From Paramecium octaurelia (Eukaryota; Ciliophora; Oligohymenophorea; Peniculida; Parameciidae), in assembly GCA_905182995.1 (NCBI GenBank), contig CAJJDP010000127.1:292025-356024 (forward strand): a stretch of DNA of 64,000 nucleotides, written 5' to 3'. A program made the position numbers and the translations under genes. Of the stretch, positions 50,505-64,000 are shown in pieces. Below the pieces are notes generated by a model. That model was not told where the DNA came from and made no database searches. It saw only the letters and a program-made list of their open reading frames with translations. Within the stretch, counting starts at the first letter, position 1. Every line of letters begins with the position of its first letter.

Positions 50505-51190
50505 TAATGAATTATTTTATTCAATTGAACAATAATGAAGATCTTATTATATCACGGAGTGATGATAAGACAATTAAGTTTTAGGTGAAGACAAATCTAT
50601 GGATATGTTCATAGACTATTTTAGATCATACAAAGTCTGTATGTAGATTAAGTTTAAATGACGAATAAAATAAAGTAATATCTTTTTTTGAATGGATAAT
50701 TTAATATTAATAATATAATAGTTATCATAAGATTAGCAATGGAATGTTATATCAAGATATCAGTTGATGTGTTTAGTCGTAGTTTATGTTTCATCAATGA
50801 TAATATATTTAAATTTAACCTAGACGTAAAGAGTTCGTGCATATAAATGAGATGAGCAGTACAAATAAATAGTATTCAAAGACAACAGATATTTCTGTGA
50901 AAACTTGGTAATTATTGTGAATTATACTTTCCTTAATAATATATAATCAAAATGCCTGCTTGTTAATAAGAATGGTTGCAATATTAATTTGATAAAGAAG
51001 AACAACAATGAAGAATTGGTAACAACTTAATTTAATACTTTTTGAGAAAATTTTCTAATTGGATCGATGAGTGAAGTTGGAGAATATTTGATTACTTGGT
51101 ATAAAAAGTCAAAGGAAATTAAATTAGAAAATGCCATCAAGACTGAATTATATGTCATATCATTAAATTATTTATTCATTTATTTTAATA
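50505..51190 (+). pseudogene. relic of a second WD40 subfamily
   Basis: Pieces read NNNEDLIISRSDDKTIKF, KTNLWICSQTILDHTKSV and CRLSLNDEQNKVIS, then FSRRLCFINDNIFKFQP, FVHINEMSSTNKQYSKTTD and MSEVGEYLITWYKKSKEIKL. The order and wording fit a common ciliate WD40 family (pattern DLIISGSxDKTIKFW ... LSxNxxQNxVIS ... GEYLITWDxKSKEI), unlike the [12 protein letters not shown] family elsewhere in this window. Frame changes and lost Trp codons (TTT TAG for a WD end) show it is dead. Confidence 0.65.
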
Positions 51191-52140
51191 TTATAAAATA
51201 AAATTAACAAAATCTTTGTGACGATGTAATAGGATAGACATTCTGAGAAAGTTCTCCTGGACCTCTTCTAAGTGTTTTAAAGAATGAGGTGGCCTAGAAT
51301 GTATGTAATGTCATCTTGAGAAGTCGTGAAATGATAAAGGGGAAAAGATTGAGGTCTAAAAACAATGGAGCCATGAGTCTAGATGCTTAATCTCCCTATC
51401 TTTTCTGTCAATATACTCTTTGCCTAAGGATGCATTGAAAAAAATATTTGGAGAAAAATTAGAAAGTACGATAAAAATAATAAAAGCTTGTAGGATTTGA
51501 TATCATAAGCATCGCTCACATCCATCCTCCTTTATGGCTGGCAAATCACCAGTTTAATATAGTTGCGGATATTTTGTTGAAATGTGCAATACTTATATTG
51601 AACTGTTGTTAGAAGGAAAAGGAACGCTCATTACAAGTGTAAGAAGGATCACAAATATAACAATGATTATAAACTTCGGATCAAAAAAGCAAGGTTAATG
51701 TTTATTACTTATGGACAACTATTATTCAGGTGTGTTCCTGCATAATAACTTGTACATTTTATTGCATTTGTAATGCAGACAGTACTCTTATTTTAGTCAT
51801 TATATTCAATGAAGGCACTTTGCGCTATTATTATCAAATTTGTAATCACACAAAAAAAATATAATTAGCCAAAGGATAAGAGCAAGCTATAACTTCATTA
51901 GCGGCTGTTGATTGTGCTTTATTAAATTAACTCTAAACGTGTATGATATCCCTAAAACAATACTAGTTAGATCAGTTGGTGATTAATATAAAGATTGTTT
52001 AGATATACTCCTCACCTATAATATAATCATGATTCTCAGTTTTCATTTAGAATTTTACCTTGCATCATAAGTAATACTAGTGAAACTATATGTATATGTG
52101 ATTCATTTTGCAAGAGATTACTTTTCTACAACACTAGCTC
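51191..52140. other. AT-rich stretch without recognisable gene
   Basis: Nothing firm. A GC-richer patch at about 51480-51660 has short frames but no family pattern. Confidence 0.35.
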
Positions 52141-55100
52141 AGATTTGAATTGATTGCAGCTTATCAGGAATTGCTACGAAATCTTTTTGTATCTTTTTAA
52201 AAAATTTCCTAAGAATTTGCTGATTAAAGCTGAAACCATTGTAATGCCTTTGGTTGTAATTCATCTTATTCCATACAATTCTGCTTTGTTGACTGTTTTT
52301 ATTGAATTTGCACAGGGTTTATTAAAGCTTCCATTCTCTTTCAAGAATCTGTTGCTTAAATTAACTCATGTAAGTTCTTGTGCATGAGATATAAGAATTG
52401 CAGTAGATATAATGCTACTTTTTCATATCGATCACTACATGTTAAGATTAAAACAAATGCCCCAACTTTGGTCCTTAGATCCTCCATCTATATCAGCAAT
52501 AATCAGTGCTATAAGTGTGAAACTTTTGGTCTAACAAATTTGATTTCAGCTACTTATTCTCATTTTTGTGTTGTCAGGTGCAGTTGTGCAACTAATTTTG
52601 TCATCTGTTTTAATACTTGTGCCGCATGAGACAATTTTGGAATTAACTGTTGCTCAACTTCAAAATAGATATATATGTGATAAATATCATATCATCATTC
52701 TTTGTATATCTTGTAGAGAGGCATGCTTGTTACACAGCAGTTAAGCACATACTATGTAATCCAACTATTGTATAAAATAGGTAATATAGTACAATATCAT
52801 TAGGTATCTAAAAATACACCGATGCATATTGTTTTGATAACCAAATTTTGTAAAAAGGTTATTGTGGTATTAATTAATGTTTGTGTGCCTACTCTCTTGT
52901 TATAAATGCTTGCCTCTAAATAAAAGTTATGATTCTGCTAGTGAATATTTAAGTAGATGCAAAATCAAGAATATTTGTGCCTGACTATTATTGACATATG
53001 AATCAGCATCTACCTGTCTAAGTTGCAGGATATCATAAGTATCCAATAGCATTGCTTAGCTTGTAAATTTAAAATATATGCATATTGAAGTCTTTTATCA
53101 ATGTATTATTTCAGTTTGTTTTTTGAAATGTCCTAACGATAGAATCGATAATAGCAATCTTATGAAATACTATATTAACAATAGTAATATATATTAATAT
53201 GTGCTAACCATTATAATGCTTGAATTTCAGCAACTTAGAAGTGGTATTTTGCTAACACACTCAAAAAATTTAAGCTTTATCAACTTGTGATTGTTTCAAG
53301 TGTCCTGAATACGCATGGATATTTGTTGAACAAATTGCCAAATTGTATTCTATGTTATAAATTTTCTCAAAAAAACTGCAAACTATTTTCCTGATATTTG
53401 AGTTAACAGTTCTGTTAATTTTACAACATGAGCTACTGGTACGCTTACACAATACATATCAATTTGGATTAATACTTAATTGAATGCTCTTGGTTATCCT
53501 AACTTACTTTTTGCATTATATGCCTTATTTATCTAGAGTTGGGCTCAGTGCAAATTGTCTTGAATACTGTAACAAAAACAAACCAGTAGGTGAAACTTTA
53601 TGATTTCAGCCTGCTAACTTAGAAGTTTATCAAAAATGATTTCACTTGAACACTACATGCTGACGACTATGCAGGAGCATACTTTTCATTTTTTTAATCT
53701 CTCTTGTAGCATATCGACCACCTCTGCTTTAGAGAATGGAGATATTTTCTGCTACTCACTAATATTAGTCCTAATATCAATCTTATAATAAAGTTTTACT
53801 TTAATTGATAGATCCATTCTCGCATTTTGTAGTTTTATATGTAGAACTTAAGCCCATCAGCTTTACAGCCTAAATCCATTTTTTTTCTGACGATGCTTTC
53901 TCTGCAACAGGAATAATAGTTTGCCAGTGTACTTGTTTCAAGTGTTACTATGGTTATCATAATATAGTTAATTCACCTTGTTAATGCAGTTTATATTGCA
54001 ATAGTTGCATCCGTACTATTGTTTCTTTTCTTTCTAGATTTTTTTTATGAATATTTCAATCAACAATCTTGCTTTAATACCAAAGTGTAGGTGTGAGGTT
54101 TGCTTACCTTAAATTCTTCTTGTTAATGATTATGATCGAAGAGTTTTCAACTCAATATAGAAAATGACTCTCTCTGATTAAAAATGTATATTGAAAGTAA
54201 TATAAGATATTTTTGAGCATAACTCCTTAGATTAATGTTAAGTGCTTTAACAATTAAATGTTAAGCATATTTTGTCTTACTATAAATAAATGCTAATACG
54301 CTTCTGATTTATAAAATAGCCTATACAAATTACCTAACCTGTTATATGAAACTAAGCATATCGCATATTCTACACTGACTTTAGTTTTACATAACCCAAT
54401 CCTAATAGATGCTTCCTTAATAATAACTTTAGCAGATTTCTAACAACCTTTCAAATATATGGATATGCTAATGAATTACGTAAAGTTTATTTTGATTCAT
54501 TCAACAAACATTCTAACAATCCTTAATGTATCACTTCTTACACTCTATGTTATAATGATAGAGATACATGCGAATCATACATTCTAATATTTATTTTGGT
54601 CCTTTAGAATAAACTCTTATACAAAGTGTGGATAATTTGTACTAGATAAATGAATTATCTGTTGTAATGTTGAAAAAATGCTTAAATAAAATAAAAGGAT
54701 ATTCCTATCCTACTGCTTGAAGTATTTTTTTCAAGTTTCCAATAAATCTGGTTATAATTTGCATACTGTACTTCCTATTCATCTTAACACAACTTAATAG
54801 TAAAACATTTGTACCAAATATCAATTTTCATTATGGATGTTCCTATCTGAAATAGCTTATAACATTTGAACAACTCAATTTGGTAGTAATTCATTTGGTG
54901 TTTAATTATTTACTCTTTAATTGTAACCCCTTGTTCCACTGTATATCTGTATGGGTTAATTGTTTTGTTATTGGTTTATTAAATTTTTACTGTTGTTTTG
55001 TATAATCCCTTGGTAACTACTTTGAAGTATGATACCTTATAAGAGTATTTAAGTATATTTGCGTTTGAATTTACTTTGTGTGATCATGCTTTCCAAACTG

Positions 55101-58100
55101 TATTCTGATGCCTCCTTTAAAATGTTAATCTTTGTAAAAAATGTATTATCAAGTCTCCTCCTTCTTAACTGGGCTACTTATAGTACAATTGTTTGAAAGT
55201 AAATAATACACTTACAGTGCTTTAGATTCTTATTCTAGTTAATATCCTACTTTTATTGATATACATTGCATTATTGTTATTAAATGATATTAATAGTGCT
55301 CAAAAAATTGCAATAATTCTCATTGTGTTAGTTAATATTGGTTGGGCGCATGATTTTAATCTCTAAATTTTACTTAATCACTCAGAAATTGCATTTGAAT
55401 TCCCAAGAGCTATTCATCATTGCTTTTTAATATTTGTATGAATTCACTAATGACTAAAATTCATTTGGTGGTATTCATTAATTTTTACAAAAACTGCAGC
55501 TATCATTTAAAAATATATCTCTTTACAGAATTTGCTTTAGCCTATCCAGACATAAATTTAGGGACAGTTGCAAGTAATACAACTATAGTAGAACTTATTA
55601 ACGTTATATAAAATAAGAAGCATCAAAAAGATAGTACATTCAGTGGCTATTAGAAGGCGGTCAGTTGTTGCACCTCACAAATACAGGCTTAATCACCTAG
55701 ATGTTGTCTATAGAGGAACCACTTATACTCACTGAACATGTACATTTGATTCTTAACTAATGGCTAAGACTGAATTAAAATTTTATAATGCTCATCATCA
55801 CCATTGGCTATGCGTGGGGTGTATATGAATTAATTTTTGGAAATCAATAACAATCATTTTTGCTATTGGTCTGGAATAGCTAGAGCCTACTCTTTGCTTT
55901 GAATCAATTCGCAATAAATATTGAATCTAATGCAATATTATGTACTGCAGTTAGTGCAAGAAAGAAACTGGTATTTTAAAACATAGCAAAAAACCATACC
56001 AAGACTATGAAATACAAATTTCAGCGCTCAAACTGTATATGTTAATACAATTTTATTTTAATCAAGTTAAACTATGTTACAAATGTATGCGTTTGTAAAA
56101 CTAGTTTCAGATTCAAATAGTAATTGCTACAATTTTTATAATAAGAAACATAAAAATAATTCAAATCCTATTGAATTTTCTTATCAATTTATATTTGACT
56201 TGCAGCTTCCTTAACGATTAAGTATGGTCTTTGCGGAAATTTTGTTTGGACTTCAAAAAATCATGCTGCTAATGTAAATGTTTTGATACCTCAAGCATCT
56301 AAGATATCGAGTTTATAAAATTAAGATGAATAACTACTCTTCAAGAAACTATTTATAGTGCTGATACTTGTAAATGTTTAACAGTGATACCTTAATTGAA
56401 AGTAGATATCTTGAACTTAATTGGTTAATGAAAAACTCTTAATTGCTTTGTTGACTTTTATAATAATTGAACAAAAAAGTGTAAACTATAGTTACCAAGT
56501 TTTTGAATATTATCCCATGATCTGCTGCCAACAATTGGACGTGATGCATTTCTAGTTTCAAGTGCTTTCAATTATACATTTCATTGTTCTACCTCACTTT
56601 TTTTATGTTTAAGAGTATCCTCTACTTATCTAGTAGGACTTGAGCCTGCTTAGCCGTAAATAACTTATGAAATTTAGGAGTAGCTGGATCATGCTCACTT
56701 TATATATCTGCAGACGAATGAAGCACAATTTGATATGAAAAACTCTAATGCTGAGTTAAAACACCATGATGTCTCCTATCAAATTCTTAAAGCCCTTCTT
56801 ATAAGAAGTACTGATGACTTAACAACTTTTGAACAAAATGCGATCCTGTTGGTTATATACTCATAAATGTCTTCCACTTTTTCCATAACTTAACTGCACT
56901 GCTTATATATTGCACCTAAATTCCAAATTCATAACATAATTTGCACTTTGTGCTTTTTATAGGCTGTTACAAGATGAATATTTTATAAGCTCATGATATC
57001 TGCTCAAATTTTTCTTAATAAGTTCGAAATGTTCCAAGAGTATTGCATATTAAGGTTATTTTTCCTTTTCGTAGTTAACTGCATATCTGAGCTTGCATCG
57101 CTACCAATCCAATTTAATCAAATATGTGTTTTGCATAAAGGCAATATTACTTAAAGTGCCTATTATTTTGTGATTATAAATTTTCAAATAATACTCATCA
57201 GCCTTGCATGGATCACATATAAGCAGTTAGTAAAATTATGTTACAAATCGAAATCTTTGTCGTTAACAAGATACTTCTATAGAACAAGTTTTGAACTAAG
57301 TTCCTTCAAATCAATGCAAAAATTATGAATAGCTTCAACATTTCTCAAAGAAATTAATGCACAACCACTACATGCTAAGCTTTTTACAGCTGCATAATCT
57401 ATAAATCTTAATATTTCAGGACATCTTAATTAAACTTCCAGAGTATTCAGACAAAAATCCTTCTTAAATTAATGCTGTACTAGCCATCCCTTAAAGTTAG
57501 ATAATACATGCAAGCTCAGCTTTAAACTACATGTAATAATTATATAATAAAAGTAAACCTATTGTGATAGTTGCCTGTCTGCCGCTATTGGGTTTCTCAA
57601 ACTTAGGCAATATGTATCCATTCTGAACGATAAAGCTTACAATATATTTTGAAAATCCAAAATTTCAGCCTTGATACTTTTTACCAACTGGGAGTTTGTA
57701 ATTTGTTTGTAGGGAATTTTACTACCTTTAATTAAATTAAGTTGCCTTACCATGATAATTAAGATTATTAACCTGTAGTCCATACTCAGGCTCCTGATTT
57801 AAATACTCAAAAAAATATCACCATAAGTTCATAATATCTTGAGCAGTATGTAAATCTGTAGATGATGATATGCTAGTAATGTCCTCTTCAATTAAATTGT
57901 TTGAACTATTTACACATAAGATTGTCCTTTATTAGGAGTGATCCATACAAGTTTATTATTGAAGAATCATTGAATTATTACAGATTATATAATGTAATTT
58001 GAAAATAGTGTAGAAATTAATGGACAAATTAATTATTGCAATGCTGTAAAACTTATCCTCCCTTAAAAAGCTCAGCAATTACTAGCAACCATCTTACATT

Positions 58101-61100
58101 TTATGCTATGATAACGACATTTAGGAATTTTGAAGAATTTTCTATACGTTCTAATTTTAAAAATCAAGAGGTTGTTAACAACATCGCTAATTTCAAAGTA
58201 ATATGCATCAAGTAAAGAAGTTTATAAACTATAAATTCAAGTTTTACTTCAAAATAGTTGAACCACTCCCATTTTTAATATTTGAGGCGGTAAATGGTGG
58301 CTTTTATAATGTCATTTTTTCCCTTTACGATAATATCATTTTAGCCTCCATCTAAATGAATTATGTGCTCAGTGACGGCTTGCTAAACTGTTATATTCAG
58401 CAGCAGAATCTCAATATCTTTTTTTTACCCCTTAATATATTTTGGTGCCTCTATGTACATACATAGTCACTAAATGTAATTCATCAAATAATGCAAGTAA
58501 ATATCTTTTCTTTGGATCTTAAATTCATGTCCTTTGTGTTTAGTATTTGAAATAATGCTTGATATTAGCTTGCTATTACATATTTGCAGATGCATGCACT
58601 AAAATTGTGATCCAAGTTCTTATGTACATTAATTTAAAAAAAGTTTATTGAGACACTCGCAATTTTTAAACCTCCTCTAAAAAAGATCAATTATATTATG
58701 AATTGATGGCAGAGAATAATCTTCATCAACTTGAGTTCCATGCAATTCTGATCCCATAAATGCTCTTCATCTTTCTTGTATTTTTGATTTATAACCTACT
58801 GATCATCGGATGGTCAAACGAAAACTTAAATCCTTTGCAACTTTATTTAAGGGTATATATTCAAAATAAGGGTCATTATGGTACTAAATTTGGTTAACTC
58901 AGATAGGCGGTATAAAGGGAGAGAAAATTGCTGGGAATGCATTCATTAAAAAATTTATGATGACAGTTAAAAATGCTCTGAACTTTTTCTAACTTGGCGG
59001 CCATAAATGAAATGGAGTTAAAGATGATAATTGTGGAAATGATTCTGCAATTCAANCAAAATTTCAGCCTTGATACTTTTTACCAACTGGGAGTTTGTAA
59101 TTTGTTTGTAGGGAATTTTACTACCTTTAATTAAATTAAGTTGCCTTACCATGATAATTAAGATTATTAACCTGTAGTCCATACTCAGGCTCCTGATTTA
59201 AATACTCAAAAAAATATCACCATAAGTTCATAATATCTTGAGCAGTATGTAAATCTGTAGATGATGATATGCTAGTAATGTCCTCTTCAATTAAATTGTT
59301 TGAACTATTTACACATAAGATTGTCCTTTATTAGGAGTGATCCATACAAGTTTATTATTGAAGAATCATTGAATTATTACAGATTATATAATGTAATTTG
59401 AAAATAGTGTAGAAATTAATGGACAAATTAATTATTGCAATGCTGTAAAACTTATCCTCCCTTAAAAAGCTCAGCAATTACTAGCAACCATCTTACATTT
59501 TATGCTATGATAACGACATTTAGGAATTTTGAAGAATTTTCTATACGTTCTAATTTTAAAAATCAAGAGGTTGTTAACAACATCGCTAATTTCAAAGTAA
59601 TATGCATCAAGTAAAGAAGTTTATAAACTATAAATTCAAGTTTTACTTCAAAATAGTTGAACCACTCCCATTTTTAATATTTGAGGCGGTAAATGGTGGC
59701 TTTTATAATGTCATTTTTTCCCTTTACGATAATATCATTTTAGCCTCCATCTAAATGAATTATGTGCTCAGTGACGGCTTGCTAAACTGTTATATTCAGC
59801 AGCAGAATCTCAATATCTTTTTTTTACCCCTTAATATATTTTGGTGCCTCTATGTACATACATAGTCACTAAATGTAATTCATCAAATAATGCAAGTAAA
59901 TATCTTTTCTTTGGATCTTAAATTCATGTCCTTTGTGTTTAGTATTTGAAATAATGCTTGATATTAGCTTGCTATTACATATTTGCAGATGCATGCACTA
60001 AAATTGTGATCCAAGTTCTTATGTACATTAATTTAAAAAAAGTTTATTGAGACACTCGCAATTTTTAAACCTCCTCTAAAAAAGATCAATTATATTATGA
60101 ATTGATGGCAGAGAATAATCTTCATCAACTTGAGTTCCATGCAATTCTGATCCCATAAATGCTCTTCATCTTTCTTGTATTTTTGATTTATAACCTACTG
60201 ATCATCGGATGGTCAAACGAAAACTTAAATCCTTTGCAACTTTATTTAAGGGTATATATTCAAAATAAGGGTCATTATGGTACTAAATTTGGTTAACTCA
60301 GATAGGCGGTATAAAGGGAGAGAAAATTGCTGGGAATGCATTCATTAAAAAATTTATGATGACAGTTAAAAATGCTCTGAACTTTTTCTAACTTGGCGGC
60401 CATAAATGAAATGGAGTTAAAGATGATAATTGTGGAAATGATTCTGCAATTCAATAGGATCTATTTTCTATTGCCATTAGAATAATGAATTTCAACAAAA
60501 AGAATTATTAATTATAACTTTAATACTTCAGGAGTAGTTCATAATTGACATTTAGGTTAAAGGAATTGTTGAAGCTTATCATGAATAAATTGAATAAAGA
60601 GGCATCAATGCCTCTAAACAATCATGGCTAATCACATATGGTATCGCCACAAACAAAGTAGATTTTTTTCAGTTCCTTTTCTGAAAATTCACTATGAGCT
60701 TACAATTTATTCATGCATTCAAAGATAATTATTTTAATTAATTCTATCATTTTCTAAATGTAGTTAATTGCAGCGATCTGTCTACATCAACTATATATTC
60801 TAAATACTTCTGGATATTCTTTATTAAACTTCCGTGATCTTGATAAGCAAATAAAATACATTAAGTAATAATTTTACTGGTTCTATCTTCTTGCCATCTT
60901 ATGATGAGCTTGCTTTCCTTTATTACTTGTATCAATTAGAGCCAACAGTATTTAGATAATTACTTAGTTTGATATAATGAGAGCTATGTTGTTGATATTA
61001 TATCCACTTATATAATGAAAGCCATTATAAAATTATGCAACTTTGCTCTAATGTGAGTCACTTTAAGCATTAATAGGTCTCAAGGTATTAGCATATTTTT

Positions 61101-62550
61101 CTTAATGATGTAATTTTTACCTATGGCACTGTTTTTAGTGATGGCTTATTTGTTAATAATAGAAATTAAATTTAGCTAAATTTAACTACCACTCTTATAA
61201 CGAGTTCAAGAGATAAATAAAATGTTGTGGAACTTAGGTGTTTTATGCTATTTATTAGTCCAAATTTTTTTATATTACATAGCACTTAGGTTAAATCTTA
61301 AATGCACAATATGATTTGGTGTCTACACCAATTATAGGACTCTCTTGTTTGTGATTAATTTTGTCTTTATAATTTTATAAGAGTTCTAACTCCGTATAGT
61401 GCAACTGTTATTTCAACATCACATTAGAACTAAAGTCAGATAAACTCATACAGCCTAAAATAGCAACTATATTCAGGGCCTTGTATATCTGGTTATAGAT
61501 GCAATACAAATTATAATTTTTTCTTTATGCTAATGGAAGATGGTTTTATGAGATATTGATTTTACGGTGTGTATTCTTGCACTAAAAGTAAACCATATTA
61601 AAGTGAGGTGCGCTTTTAAACTACTTTCCTCTTCTTATATTATAAAGCTTTAATTGCAATTCTATCTAATTTTAAAGAATGCATTGCTAGGGATTAATAT
61701 CTTTAAGGATGTAAATGCTAAGCCATTAGTAATTCTGTTCCAGCCTACTTACACTTAACTATCTTGAACACTCCACCTGAATTATTATTAGATTCAGGAG
61801 TGCTGGATTATCTTTACTAAATATATGTGGTGCGAATTATGAACTTAGAATTAATATGTGCACTTGCACCTTTGATGCAAGAACCATGTCACTAAGCACA
61901 ATTTAGAGAATTTAAAAAGCTGCTTCAAAAATAGTAGTGAATATTTAAGTGCATAAAGGTATTAACTTCAGATATATATATGATATCATATATTTAAAAA
62001 ATATTAGTTTTAATAGGTTGGCTTTGGAAGTACAACGACCTAGATAACTTTAATGCACAGGCATGGTTAACTTACCAAGTTTAAAATTATTTCTCATCTT
62101 ACAATTCATGGCATTTATAAAACATAAATGATTCTCAACTCCAACTTTGAATTAAGTTTATTTTTAATGGATGCAATTTTAATCATAGAGATTGCAAATC
62201 TTTTAGGAAAGTAACATTCTTCTGCATAGGTCTTGGCCATTAAGACCATTGATATGGCTATTTTATTTTTACTATCTTGACAATAGTAACGCAATCAATC
62301 TATATGTACAATTGCCATTTGCAAAACTTGATTCCGTTGTGATTCCTTTTATACTTATTACAAAAGCTAGAAAAATTGAAACTCTTCTTTGTTTCTTTTT
62401 CAAGCTCCTTAAACCACTCTTGGACAATTAGGAGTCAATAAAGTTATGCGATTTGCAAAATGGCTGCTTCCACTGGATTTGGGGCTTCTTTAAATGCTTA
62501 CTTTTAATTTTTAATGAGCCCAACCGAAGGAGTGTTATTTGTTAATTCAT
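52140..62550 (+). pseudogene. decayed cysteine-periodic, surface-antigen-like gene(s)
   Basis: About 10 kb (about 9 kb after removing the overlap copy) is enriched in TGT/TGC, GCA/GCT and ACT and has no long intact frame. In short frames the repeat logic of ciliate immobilisation antigens (Cys at regular spacing, NAP motif, D-x-C-x-x-Y-L-x-x-C) can be read: KTNAPTLVLRSSIYISNN then CYKCETF near 52448-52535, CREACLLHSSQAHTM near 52720, DSASEYLSRCKIKNICA near 52930, CITSYTLCYNDRDTCESYIL near 54527 and CTRQMNYLLQC near 54640. Antigen genes of Paramecium are about 7-8 kb, fitting the size. Beyond 55 kb the signal weakens to isolated Cys clusters. Assignment is from pattern only and needs a profile search. 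Confidence 0.5.
59057..60454. repeat. duplicate of 57658-59055 (unmerged contig overlap)
   Basis: 1,398 bp on each side of the N at 59056, identical by eye; the right copy continues past the end of the left contig. Confidence 0.9.
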
Positions 62551-64000
62551 CCTGTAAGAAAAACTTGAATATTCTCTATGCTGTTTTCTTGAGTTAAATT
62601 TACAGGAAGCCATTCCTATAGTCAATGTACTAGCTTGTATTTATCAATTTATCTACCACAAAATGCTTCATTAACTTAATAATTTTGTAATCTATAAGGA
62701 CAAGATGATGCCTTGTTTATTCATCAAATTATTATCTTATTTGTAAATTACTTCTTCTAATCTTAACCCTGAAATTATGCTTTTTGCTTAATTATCAAAT
62801 GTCTTCTGTTTATTATCCTTAGGAAAGTGGCTTCATTTTCATTCCTTATCAAAGTATGCTGCTACTAATAGATTATAAGATTTGGCATATAGCATTATTT
62901 TTTCAACCAGATTTTAGCAGTAACCTATTTCATCTATTCGATTGAATTTGTCTTATTAATACAGCTTAAGCTCATCCATAATTGAGATCCATCTATGGAT
63001 GTGAAATTAAATCTTGTTTAACTGCACCAAGAACTTCAGATTATGATTACAAGAAAACGTAACAATTACTTTGACTCAACTTGCACTGACTCAAAATATC
63101 GGTAGGGATGTGTTTTTTTACCTGATGAATGTTAAAGTATGTCAGAAAATAAAGTTTATAAAAAAAGGGGATTCTTGTTATTGTAGCCTATGCATCTCCA
63201 AATCATCTGAAAACGTACATGATTCTATTAGTTCATGTGATTGATGTAATAGTTATTAATGAAATAAAAAGAGGGATTTAATAAAATGTAAGCCAAACGC
63301 ATGTAAGGAATTTGTTTGTCAAACTATAGTGAATGTAGATAAACAATCTCTAAATGTAAATCAAACGGAGGAGAATAAGTTAAAGAGGAATTTGTAGTTA
63401 CGCAAACAAGTCAGGATGTGTCATCAAAGTCTAATGAAGCATGTGATTGGGTAGAATAATAGGGAAATTCAAAAAAGTTTATTTAACTTTGAAAGCTTGT
63501 ATACTGCTCCTATATCATATACAAATGATTATTAATGAAATTAATATTGCCTAAATTTACAATTAAATCTGAAGGCAAAGGTGGTAATATGATCAAATTA
63601 ACATGTTAAAAATACCTAGTATTAATGAATTAGATATCCATTTTTAAATTAATGTGCTCAAAAAGATTGTTGTTATATTTCAGGAACTTCCCTCACTCTC
63701 AAATTATTTGGGTTGAAGAATTAAACCGTCCAAATTCATGGTTAATCTATATGTTAATTTTTATGGTACATGCTTATAATATTAAAGTTGTTCAAGTATT
63801 TCATGGACCCTACACACTGAATATTAATTTATTTCTAATAATTGCATAAGTGATGTTTATAAATGCGTTGGCCTCTTCACCTGCCCCGAAAAAACACAAA
63901 TGGAGGATGTATTAACACAAGAGCAATATAATAAATCAAATAAACAAATGTTCAGTAAATGGGATCAACTAGTTTTATGACTTTTGGGGCATATCCAAAT
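62551..64000. other. AT-rich stretch to window end, no gene recognised
   Basis: Short frames only (such as 63652-63849). No telomeric GGGGTT/GGGTTT-type repeat is seen, so the window end is not a chromosome end. Confidence 0.35.

Noticed and set aside
1..64000. tRNA, rRNA and telomeric repeats
   Set aside because: I looked for tRNA arms, rRNA core motifs and GGGGTT/GGGTTT arrays and saw none convincing.

Overview
The window reads as nuclear DNA of a ciliate, most likely Paramecium (P. aurelia group or a relative). It is very AT-rich. Real coding frames are full of TAA and TAG in glutamine positions and end only at TGA. Genes are cut by tiny introns of about 20-35 nt, nearly all starting GTA and ending TAG or AAG. 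With TAA/TAG read as Gln, the protein families found are typical of ciliate genomes: B-box/TLDc and TPR proteins, a large PAS-type membrane protein, and WD40 proteins with many repeats. Most long frames that are open in the standard code are shadows.

Layout. 1-14.2 kb is fairly gene-dense: the 5' part of an endoglycoceramidase-like GH5 gene (-), a Q-rich coiled-coil pseudokinase (+), a 1,521-codon PAS/multi-membrane protein (+), a small Myb/SANT-like protein (+), a decayed TPR gene (+), a short broken gene (-) and an intact B-box/TLDc gene (+). 14.7-17.4 kb holds a B-box/coiled-coil/membrane reading frame followed by a TPR frame (-), present twice because two contigs overlap at a single N. 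The second copy carries one extra 26-bp TA-bounded block that looks like a retained internal eliminated sequence (IES). 18.6-45.9 kb is dominated by a family of WD40 genes with an N-terminal pentapeptide-like region: WD-A (19.1-21.7, -), WD-B (30.5-33.4, -, frameshifted), WD-C (38.1-41.3, -, with an extra Cys/His-rich N-terminus) and WD-D (43.2-45.9, +), plus at least two relics. Between them lie remnants of a histidine-kinase-like gene, a multi-membrane protein and an unrecognised gene with several TGA breaks. 46-64 kb has almost no intact genes: TPR and WD40 relics, a short GC-rich open frame, and about 10 kb (52.1-62.5) of cysteine-periodic decayed sequence that I read as a dead surface-antigen-type gene or genes.

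Five single-N joins (16070, 26461, 28561, 47826, 59056) each have the same sequence on both sides (151 to about 1,640 bp). These duplications are almost certainly unmerged contig overlaps, not biology. Where two copies differ they are informative: the 26-bp insertion at the first join, and a fork exactly at a TA dinucleotide at the second.

The most interesting system is the WD40 family. Its blades are almost identical in framework but vary at a few fixed positions, and one two-blade unit is repeated exactly three times. This is the pattern known from fungal incompatibility proteins with WD repeats of high internal similarity, where repeat shuffling diversifies a recognition surface. That parallel is an inference.
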